This document shows, one piece after another, positions 1 to 5,985 of a DNA stretch of 14,842 bases. The position numbers and the translations under genes were made by a program. This DNA is from Deltaproteobacteria bacterium (GTDB lineage: Bacteria > Desulfobacterota > Desulfuromonadia > Geobacterales > DSM-12255). The number at the start of each line of letters is the position of its first letter. The first letter of the stretch is position 1. The DNA is taken from assembly GCA_017861215.1 (NCBI GenBank), contig JAGFXN010000007.1, positions 1 to 14,842 on the forward strand, read 5' to 3'. Below the pieces are notes generated by a model. That model saw nothing but the letters and a program-made list of their open reading frames with translations. It was not told the DNA's origin and searched no databases.

Positions 1-1
1 G

Positions 2-718
2 GGAGTAATAGACCGTTACGAGCAAGACCTGCTGGCCGGCGTTGCTGATGCTGATATGGTATTTATTGCCACCCCTGTCTGCACGATAGCAGATATTGTT
101 GCTCAAATAACACCTGCGTTGGCTGTCGGCGCAGTTGTCACCGATGGCGGGAGTGTGAAGGAAGAGATTACCCGCCGTTGCGATGCAGAGATTTCCGGGC
201 GCGCTCACTTTGTCGGCGGTCATCCGATTGCCGGAACTGAAAATTCCGGAGTGGACGCATCTTTTTCGACTCTTTACAAAGGGAAGCTCTGTATTATTAC
301 CCCTACTGCCGCAACCGACAGCCGTGCCCTGGAAAAAGTTGCCAGAATGTGGCAGGTTGCCGGCAGCGAAGTTGTCATGATGGCTCCAGACAAGCATGAC
401 AAGGTGGTGGCAGCTATTTCCCACCTTCCCCATATGGTTGCCTACAGTCTGGTGATTGCCGTAGGTGATTACGACGGCTGCAACGAGAATATTCTGAAAT
501 ATTCCGCAGGAGGATTCAGGGATTTCACCCGCATAGCCTCTTCAGATCCGGTAATGTGGCGTGACATAGCTCTGCAGAATAGAACAGCCCTGCTGGAAAT
601 GATGGACTTTTATGCCGTCATTCATGCCAGATTGCGGACGCTGATAGAAACCTCTGATGCAGACGGGCTGGAAAAGTTTTTTGAGGGCTCAAGAAACCAC
701 CGGGAAAGTATCCTTTAG
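2..718 (+). CDS. tyrA: Prephenate dehydrogenase (TyrA), 3' part
   Basis: This is the last 238 codons of a TyrA-family dehydrogenase, which oxidatively decarboxylates prephenate to 4-hydroxyphenylpyruvate for tyrosine synthesis in the cytoplasm. The frame is open from base 2 (GVIDRYEQDLLAGVADAD) into DADMVFIATPV, the end of the NAD-binding Rossmann sheet, so the N-terminal GxGxxG lies outside the window. Visible family motifs are TDGGSVKEEI, the substrate-site GGHPIAGTENSGV and the helical-domain HDKVVAAISHLPHMVAYSL, followed by SAGGFRDFTRIASSDPVMW. The reading ends at TAG after a basic tail. I see no ACT domain or fused chorismate mutase in this part. aroA lies 90 nt downstream, so the pair joins the shikimate and tyrosine pathways. 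An arogenate-specific enzyme cannot be excluded. Confidence 0.88.
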   Translation, partial: GVIDRYEQDLLAGVADADMVFIATPVCTIADIVAQITPALAVGAVVTDGGSVKEEITRRCDAEISGRAHFVGGHPIAGTENSGVDASFSTLYKGKLCIITPTAATDSRALEKVARMWQVAGSEVVMMAPDKHDKVVAAISHLPHMVAYSLVIAVGDYDGCNENILKYSAGGFRDFTRIASSDPVMWRDIALQNRTALLEMMDFYAVIHARLRTLIETSDADGLEKFFEGSRNHRESIL

Positions 719-725
719 TAAGTCA

Positions 726-764
726 GAAGTTATTTTCTGCTTTTTCCAGGCAGAAAATAGCTTC
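726..764 (+). repeat. 15-bp inverted repeat (hairpin) between tyrA and aroA
   Basis: Arms 726-740 and 750-764 are complementary over 15 bp with a single G:T wobble, around a 9-nt T-rich loop. The hairpin starts 7 nt after the tyrA stop. No T-tract follows on the + strand, so it is not a standard intrinsic terminator. It could act as an mRNA 3'-end stabiliser, a weak or factor-dependent terminator, or a protein site. aroA then starts 45 nt further on. Confidence 0.6.
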
Positions 765-808
765 GTAAACGCACTTATCCCGGTAGTCGGGGCGAAAAGG
801 AGTCTACA

Positions 809-2098
809 TTGAAGAGCTATACACTGCAACCGGCAGTTGCCGTTCGTGGCGAAATCACGGTGCCGGGCGACAAATCCATATCGCACCGCTCCATCATGCT
901 TGGCTCTGTTGCCAACGGTGTCACAACTGTTGCTGGTTTTCTCCGTGGAGAAGACAATATGGCGACCCTGAATGCCATGCGGGCGATGGGGATAAAAATA
1001 GAGGATGACGGCTCAGTTCTGAAGATTCATGGTGCCGGACTGCACGGGTTGTCAGAGCCTGAGGATATTGTCGACTGCGGAAATTCCGGGACTTCCATCA
1101 GGCTTCTCACCGGACTGCTGGCAGGACAGTCGTTTTTTACAGTGCTGACCGGAGACCGTTACCTCCGCAAGAGGCCGATGAAAAGGGTTGTTACCCCTCT
1201 TGCTGCCATGGGCGCAAAAATAGCGGGTCGGGCCGGTGGAGAGAAGGCACCGCTTGCCATTACCGGCAGTCAGCTCTCCGGCGTTGCCTATGATTCTCCC
1301 GTTTCCAGTGCACAGGTAAAGTCGGCAATTCTGCTTGCAGGGCTTTACGCTGATGGTGAAACAGTTGTCACCGAGCCGCATCTCTCCAGGGATCATTCTG
1401 AACGGATGCTGCACCATTTCGGGGCAGATATAGAAGCTGCCGGGACAGTCGTCAGGATTCGCGGCGGCAGAGAGCTGACGGCACGGGAGATTGTTGTCCC
1501 TGGAGATATTTCTTCAGCTGCATTTTTCATGGTTGCCGGACTGATAGTCCCTTGCTCTGAACTGTTGATAGCCGGTGTCGGTGTCAATCCGACCAGAACC
1601 GGAATCATCGACATACTCACCATGATGGGGGGAAAGATTTCCCTGCTCAACCTGAGAGAGGTATCCGGCGAACCGGTTGCTGACATTCTGGTCAGAACCT
1701 CCGCTTTGCAGGGTATCGATATCTCCGGAGACCTTGTGCCGCGTGCCATTGACGAGTTCCCGATTATAGCGGTGGCTGCCGCCGCAGCAAAGGGACGGAC
1801 AACCATTCGCGATGCACGTGAACTGCGCGTCAAAGAGACGGACCGGATCAGGGCGATGGCGGAAAATCTGCGGCTTGCCGGGGTCAGAGTGGATGAAGCA
1901 GCTGACGGAATGACTGTTTACGGCACGGAGAAATTCACCGCTTTTCACGCGGACAGCTGCGGTGATCACCGGATAGCAATGTCCATGCTGGTTGCGGCGC
2001 TTGTTGCCGACAAGCCGTGTACGGTGGATGATACCGAGTGTATTGCCACTTCGTTTCCGAACTTTTTCAGTCTGCTGGAACAGGTTGCCGTAAGATGA
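809..2098 (+). CDS. aroA: 3-phosphoshikimate 1-carboxyvinyltransferase (EPSP synthase)
   Basis: The 429-aa enzyme transfers the enolpyruvyl group of PEP to shikimate 3-phosphate, the sixth step of the shikimate pathway. Conserved elements are PGDKSISHRS (19-28, with Lys22), CGNSGTSIRLL (90-100), TGDRYLRKRPMKRV (114-127), SAQVKSAILLAGL (167-179), IDEFPIIAVAAA (314-325, with Asp315), ELRVKETDRI (338-347) and GDHRIAMS (385-392). The SAQVKSA, RDHSERML and NPTRTG stretches resemble class II (CP4-like) enzymes. The position matching CP4 Ala100 is Gly94 here, as in glyphosate-sensitive enzymes. The start is TTG, chosen because AAGGAG sits 6 nt upstream and the PGDKSISHR motif falls at the usual distance. 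The TGA stop overlaps the cmk ATG in ATGA, which suggests translational coupling. Confidence 0.96.
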   Translation: MKSYTLQPAVAVRGEITVPGDKSISHRSIMLGSVANGVTTVAGFLRGEDNMATLNAMRAMGIKIEDDGSVLKIHGAGLHGLSEPEDIVDCGNSGTSIRLLTGLLAGQSFFTVLTGDRYLRKRPMKRVVTPLAAMGAKIAGRAGGEKAPLAITGSQLSGVAYDSPVSSAQVKSAILLAGLYADGETVVTEPHLSRDHSERMLHHFGADIEAAGTVVRIRGGRELTAREIVVPGDISSAAFFMVAGLIVPCSELLIAGVGVNPTRTGIIDILTMMGGKISLLNLREVSGEPVADILVRTSALQGIDISGDLVPRAIDEFPIIAVAAAAAKGRTTIRDARELRVKETDRIRAMAENLRLAGVRVDEAADGMTVYGTEKFTAFHADSCGDHRIAMSMLVAALVADKPCTVDDTECIATSFPNFFSLLEQVAVR

Positions 2099-2790
2099 GT
2101 GTAACTGCTGCTGCCGGACCAGCAAAGCTTATCGTTGCTATCGACGGCCCTTCAGGCGCCGGCAAGAGCACTGTTACCCGCAGGCTTGCCGAACGGCTCG
2201 GCTATATTCATATCGATACCGGCGCCATGTTTCGCGCCGTAGCGTTGGCAGTCAGTCGCCTTGGCGTCGATCCTGATGATGATGCTGCTCTGGCACGCCT
2301 CTGCAGATCACTGGACATCTGCTTTGACAGCTTGAATCACCTGCAGCTTAATGGCGAAGATGTATCGGTTGCCATCAGAAACCCTGAAATAAGCCTTCTT
2401 ACCTCGCGAATTGCTGCAAAGCCTTCTGTAAGGAATCATCTGCTCTATCTGCAGCGCAAAATGGGAATGAATGGCGGCGTTGTTCTTGAGGGACGCGATA
2501 TCGGCACAGTTGTTTTTCCGGATGCCGATGTCAAGTTCTACCTGACTGCTTCACCGGAGGAGCGCGGCAGGAGACGTTACGAGGAGCTTAAGGAAAAGGG
2601 AGCTCAGGTAACTCTTGCACAGACTGTAGCCGAGGTCATCGAGCGGGATGAGCAGGATCTGCATCGGAAAGTTGCGCCATTAAGTCGCGCTGCAGATGCC
2701 GTCGAGATAGACTCTACACTGTTAACGCTGGAAGATGTGCTGGCGAATATGGAGAGTGTTGTGAAAAATTACCGGATGTCTGCAGAATAA
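2095..2790 (+). CDS. cmk: Cytidylate kinase
   Basis: The 231-aa NMP kinase phosphorylates CMP and dCMP with ATP to the diphosphates. It shows the P-loop GPSGAGKST (18-26), the CMP-site motif HIDTGAMFRAVALA, the family signature EGRDIGTVVFPDADVKFYLTAS and the lid-region RGRRRYEEL. The ATG at 2095 is chosen because it overlaps the aroA stop (ATGA) and places the P-loop at the normal N-terminal position. The same frame is open further upstream, but only inside aroA. The Shine-Dalgarno is weak, which fits coupling to aroA. The cmk-rpsA neighbourhood is conserved widely in bacteria, and ispH is inserted between them here. Confidence 0.96.
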   Translation: MSVTAAAGPAKLIVAIDGPSGAGKSTVTRRLAERLGYIHIDTGAMFRAVALAVSRLGVDPDDDAALARLCRSLDICFDSLNHLQLNGEDVSVAIRNPEISLLTSRIAAKPSVRNHLLYLQRKMGMNGGVVLEGRDIGTVVFPDADVKFYLTASPEERGRRRYEELKEKGAQVTLAQTVAEVIERDEQDLHRKVAPLSRAADAVEIDSTLLTLEDVLANMESVVKNYRMSAE

Positions 2791-2791
2791 T

Positions 2792-3646
2792 ATGGAACTG
2801 ATTCTTGCAAGACATGCAGGATTCTGTTTCGGCGTAAAACGGGCGACTCTTCTTGCCTTCGAGAAGGCAGCCGAGTTGCAAGGCGGGGTAACCTGCACTC
2901 TTGGACCGATCATTCATTCCCCTCAGGTGGTCAGCCGTCTTGAGGAGAAGGGAGTCAGAGTGATCGATTCTCTCGCAGAGATTGATCATGGGAGCGTCAT
3001 CCTCCGTTCTCACGGGGTTCCGGAATCTGAAGTCAGGGAGGCTCAGGCAAAGGGACTGCAAGTAATTGATGCAACCTGTCCTTTTGTAAAGAAAGCTCAG
3101 CACTATCTGAAGATGCTTTCTGATGAAGGGTATGAACTTGTCGTGGTCGGTGATCGGGACCATCCGGAAGTCGAAGGCATCATCTCGTACGCGAAAGGAA
3201 GTGTCTATGTGGTCGCTTCTGCAGCAGAGGCTGAAACTCTGCCACAATTGAAACGTCTCGGGGTTGTTGCCCAGACGACTCAGTCGTATGAAACTCTTTC
3301 CGCTGTCGTCAGCGTCTGTCTGCAAAAAGTACAGGAGATCCGTGTTTTCAATACGATCTGCGATGCAACCGCGGTGCGGCAGGAGGAGGCGAAAACCATT
3401 GCCTCAATGGTTGACTGCATGCTTGTTATCGGCGGCTTCAACAGCGCCAATACCAGGAGGTTGGCAGAAGTCTGTCATGAGATTCAGCCGCACACTCATC
3501 ATATTGAAACGGTGGACCAGCTTTCAGCAGACTGGTTTGCAGGTGTGAAATCTGTTGGCATTACTGCAGGGGCATCAACACCGAAATGGCTGATTGATGA
3601 GGTGATAGAACGGATCAATGCCATGGAAACGGACAAAAAAGATTGA
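2792..3646 (+). CDS. ispH: 4-hydroxy-3-methylbut-2-enyl diphosphate reductase (IspH/LytB)
   Basis: The 284-aa iron-sulfur enzyme performs the last step of the MEP pathway, reducing HMBPP to IPP and DMAPP. The three cysteines that hold the 4Fe-4S cluster are Cys12 (AGFCFGVKRA), Cys96 (DATCPFVKKAQ) and Cys190 (FNTICDATAVRQEEA). Substrate-site residues visible are His42 (IHSPQVV), His74 (RSHGVPE), His124 and Glu127 (DHPEVEG) and Asn217-Ser218-Asn220 (FNSANTRRL). The length is normal for the family. The ATG lies 1 nt after the cmk stop, so the two are surely cotranscribed. rpsA follows after about 64 nt. In several Firmicutes IspH is fused to S1-type domains, and here the two remain separate neighbours. 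Confidence 0.97.
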   Translation: MELILARHAGFCFGVKRATLLAFEKAAELQGGVTCTLGPIIHSPQVVSRLEEKGVRVIDSLAEIDHGSVILRSHGVPESEVREAQAKGLQVIDATCPFVKKAQHYLKMLSDEGYELVVVGDRDHPEVEGIISYAKGSVYVVASAAEAETLPQLKRLGVVAQTTQSYETLSAVVSVCLQKVQEIRVFNTICDATAVRQEEAKTIASMVDCMLVIGGFNSANTRRLAEVCHEIQPHTHHIETVDQLSADWFAGVKSVGITAGASTPKWLIDEVIERINAMETDKKD

Positions 3647-3671
3647 ACTTTAAATAAATTGTTGCTACTTT
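3643..3671 (+). promoter_or_regulatory. Possible sigma70-type promoter ahead of rpsA
   Basis: TTGAAC (3643-3648) and TACTTT (3666-3671) are separated by 17 nt of AT-rich DNA in the ispH-rpsA gap. They match the consensus hexamers at 4/6 and 3/6 positions. S1 is needed in large amounts, so a dedicated promoter is plausible, but the match is weak and the gene may simply be read from the upstream operon. Confidence 0.25.
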
Positions 3672-3710
3672 AACAGAATTCTGAAGACGAATAGCCAGGG
3701 GGTAGTATTG

Positions 3711-5465
3711 ATGACAACAGAAGCAAGGCAGCAAAAGAATATTGATGCGCCGATACGGCGCTTCAAGGATATGGATGATGATCACGAGCAGGCAGGTAGC
3801 GGCGAGTTCGAAGAGCTTTTTCATGACAGTCTGCAGCAGCCGAAAGCAGGCGACGTTGTTCAGGGTACTGTCGTGCAGATAACCCAGGAATTTGTAATGG
3901 TGGATGTCGGCTACAAGTCCGAGGGGTGTGTTCGCGTTGAGGAGTTCATGGATGAAGACGGTGTTGTAACCGTTCAGCCAGGTGACAAGGTTAATGTTCT
4001 TTTCCAGCACAAGGAGAATGTTAAAGGGCATTACATGCTTTCGAAGAGAAAGGCTGAACAGCTTGTCGGCTGGGAGCGGGTTGCGGAGGCTGGCGGTGAA
4101 GGCGGTACCATCGAGGGCAAGATTACCGGCAAGGTCAAGGGCGGTCTTACCGTTGATATAGGCCTCCCGGCGTTTCTCCCCGCGTCTCAGGTCGATCTCC
4201 GGCCGGGCGGCAATCTTGATCGCTACCTCGGTCAAACCCTCGCTTTTCGTATCCTGAAACTTAATCGCAAGCGCGGTAATGTTGTTCTCTCCCGGCGTGT
4301 CATTCTTGAAGAAGAACGTGATCAGGCAAGAGAGCAGACCCTCATTACTATCGAGGAAGGGCAGGTGCGTGAAGGTATTGTCAAGAATCTGACTGATTAC
4401 GGCGCATTTGTCGATGTCGGCGGGGTTGACGGGTTGCTTCATGTGACTGACATGTCGTGGGGCAAACTGAATCACCCTTCCGACCTGATAAAGGTCGGTG
4501 AAAAGGTCAAAGTCAAGGTTCTCAAATATGACAGCGCAAAAGGGAAAATCTCGCTTGGCATGAAGCAGACCGTTCCTGATCCATGGCTTGAGGTTCAGGG
4601 AAAATATAACACCGGCGACCGTGTCAAAGGCAGAGTTGTCAGTCTGATGGAGTACGGTGCATTTATCGCTCTAGAGGATGGTGTCGAGGGTCTTGTCCAT
4701 GTTTCAGAGATGTCCTGGACAAAGCGTATCAGGCATCCTTCTGAAATTCTCACTGTCGGTGATACAGTTGAGACCGTCATTCTTGGAATCGACATGGCCA
4801 ATCGCCGAATTTCCCTCGGGCTTAAACAGACTGAGCCTAATCCCTGGGGGCAACTCGAAGAACGCTATCCTGTCGGGACAAAGCTGGAAGGGCAGATCAA
4901 AAACATTACCGATTTCGGCGCATTCATCGGCGTCGAGGACGGTATCGACGGCCTGGTTCATGTCTCTGACATATCCTGGACAAAACGTATCAAGCATCCC
5001 GGAGAAGTCTTCACTAAAGGCCAAACCGTCCAGGCTGTAGTCCTGAATATTGACCCGGCAAACGAGCGCCTCTCTCTTGGGTTAAAGCAGCTTCTTCCCG
5101 ATCCGTGGATGACCGTTCCTGAAAAATACAAGCCCGGTACACGAGTGAAGGGCAAGGTTTCGTCCGTTACCGATTTCGGTGTTTTTGTCGAGATTGAAGA
5201 CGGCATTGAAGGTCTCATCCATGTTTCGGAACTGTCTCAAGAGAAGATTCCTTCTGCCAAAGGCTTTGCCAACCCGGGTGATGAGATGGAGGCAGTTGTT
5301 CTGAATGTTGATAAAACAGACCGTAAAATAGCTCTCTCCCACAAAGCTCTTCAGGCGGCAATTGAAAAAGAGGATATGAAAGGTTACATGGGTGGGCAGA
5401 ATGAATCTTTCTCCAGTCTGGGAGAACTTTTCAAGGGTGAATTGAACAAAAACAACAATTCCTGA
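3711..5465 (+). CDS. rpsA: 30S ribosomal protein S1
   Basis: The 584-aa S1 protein binds mRNA at the 30S subunit. Six S1 (OB-fold) domains can be read, at roughly 46-113, 132-196, 217-285, 302-372, 389-459 and 476-545. The last four carry the classic GxVxxxxxYGAFV...DGLVHVS pattern, and domains 4 and 5 are very alike (both contain SWTKRI.HP). The ATG at 3711 sits 8 nt after an AGGGGG Shine-Dalgarno. A TTG directly before it is closer to the SD. Another in-frame ATG at 3771, preceded by AAGG, would remove an acidic 20-residue extension. The region aligned with the E. coli N-terminus starts near EELFHDSL (34-41), so the protein carries an extra N-terminal tail of about 30 residues. ihfB follows after 35 nt. 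Confidence 0.96.
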   Translation: MTTEARQQKNIDAPIRRFKDMDDDHEQAGSGEFEELFHDSLQQPKAGDVVQGTVVQITQEFVMVDVGYKSEGCVRVEEFMDEDGVVTVQPGDKVNVLFQHKENVKGHYMLSKRKAEQLVGWERVAEAGGEGGTIEGKITGKVKGGLTVDIGLPAFLPASQVDLRPGGNLDRYLGQTLAFRILKLNRKRGNVVLSRRVILEEERDQAREQTLITIEEGQVREGIVKNLTDYGAFVDVGGVDGLLHVTDMSWGKLNHPSDLIKVGEKVKVKVLKYDSAKGKISLGMKQTVPDPWLEVQGKYNTGDRVKGRVVSLMEYGAFIALEDGVEGLVHVSEMSWTKRIRHPSEILTVGDTVETVILGIDMANRRISLGLKQTEPNPWGQLEERYPVGTKLEGQIKNITDFGAFIGVEDGIDGLVHVSDISWTKRIKHPGEVFTKGQTVQAVVLNIDPANERLSLGLKQLLPDPWMTVPEKYKPGTRVKGKVSSVTDFGVFVEIEDGIEGLIHVSELSQEKIPSAKGFANPGDEMEAVVLNVDKTDRKIALSHKALQAAIEKEDMKGYMGGQNESFSSLGELFKGELNKNNNS

Positions 5466-5500
5466 CCAGACGGCATTACTGCATTCATCCGAGGTGTCTA

Positions 5501-5782
5501 ATGACTAAGAGTGAACTTATTGAAAGAATCATGACGGCAAACAGTTTTCTTAACCGCAAAGAATCTGAACTCGTTGTTAACATAATCTTCGATTCCATGG
5601 CTAAGGCCTTGAAAGACGGTGATAAAGTCGAGATCAGGGGGTTTGGAAGTTTTACGGTACGTGAAAGGGAGTCTCGTGAAGCGAGAAATCCCAAAAATGG
5701 CGAAATAGTAAGAATTCCAGCCAAAAGGACGCCATTTTTCAAGACAGGGAAAGAGTTGAGAGAACGGGTAAACTGCCTCTAG
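5501..5782 (+). CDS. ihfB: Integration host factor beta-like DNA-bending protein
   Basis: The 93-aa protein belongs to the HU/IHF family of nucleoid proteins that bend DNA as dimers. The opening MTKSELIERI, the EIRGFGSFTV strand (44-53), the arm motif ARNPKNGE (61-68) containing the intercalating proline, and the FFKTGKELRERVN end (79-91) fit IHF-beta better than IHF-alpha or HU. The position after cmk and rpsA matches the cmk-rpsA-ihfB order of many proteobacteria and supports the beta assignment. GAGGTG lies 4 nt ahead of the ATG. A partner alpha subunit is not in this window. A homodimeric HU-like role cannot be ruled out from sequence alone. Confidence 0.92.
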   Translation: MTKSELIERIMTANSFLNRKESELVVNIIFDSMAKALKDGDKVEIRGFGSFTVRERESREARNPKNGEIVRIPAKRTPFFKTGKELRERVNCL

Positions 5783-5805
5783 TCCCATAGAATTTATTGC
5801 AGCCA

Positions 5806-5893
5806 GCCCGGGTGGCGGAATTGGTAGACGCAAGGGACTTAAAATCCCTCGGCACTTAGTGCTGTACCGGTTCGATTCCGGTCCCGGGCACCA
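5806..5893 (+). tRNA. tRNA-Leu (anticodon UAA), CCA encoded
   Basis: The 88-nt gene folds as a class II tRNA. The acceptor arms GCCCGGG (5806-5812) and CCCGGGC (5883-5889) pair perfectly, followed by discriminator A (5890) and a genomically encoded CCA (5891-5893). The anticodon stem AGGGA/TCCCT closes the loop CTTAAAA, which gives anticodon TAA at 5840-5842. A long variable arm (about 5850-5865) and a T-loop TTCGATT complete it. Anticodon UAA reads UUA and UUG leucine codons. It lies 23 nt after ihfB with no clear promoter between, so it is probably processed from the rpsA-ihfB transcript. Confidence 0.98.
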
Positions 5894-5898
5894 TGAGA

Positions 5899-5940
5899 TT
5901 AAAGAGGCTTTGTGGATTATGCACCGCAAAGCCTCTTTAG
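5899..5940 (+). terminator. Terminator hairpin after tRNA-Leu
   Basis: Arms 5899-5915 and 5924-5940 form a 17-bp stem with two G:T wobbles around an 8-nt loop. The core AAAGAGGCTTTG/CAAAGCCTCTTT is a perfect 12-bp match. The descending arm ends in CTCTTT and continues into AT-rich DNA, giving a short T-rich exit. It starts 6 nt after the tRNA CCA and stands ahead of aspS, so it most likely ends the rpsA-ihfB-tRNA transcript. Confidence 0.7.
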
Positions 5941-5985
5941 ATTATATCGACCATATTTTATATTATCTACTGCGGAGGGTTAATG

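Noticed and set aside
2038..2094. Upstream start for cmk inside aroA
   Set aside because: The extra residues are translated aroA sequence in another frame, and the ATGA overlap gives the expected cytidylate kinase N-terminus.
1393..2125. Overlapping minus-strand frames opposite aroA and the cmk start
   Set aside because: They are shadows of a well-conserved EPSP synthase gene and have no domain or start signal of note.
3615..4475. 286-codon open frame on the minus strand opposite rpsA
   Set aside because: It lies wholly opposite the ispH end and the six-domain S1 gene, shows no recognisable domain, and is explained by codon bias of the + strand gene.
4610..5225. Repeated nucleotide stretches inside rpsA
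   Set aside because: They are the homologous S1 domains 4 to 6, expected for this protein, not a mobile or regulatory repeat.
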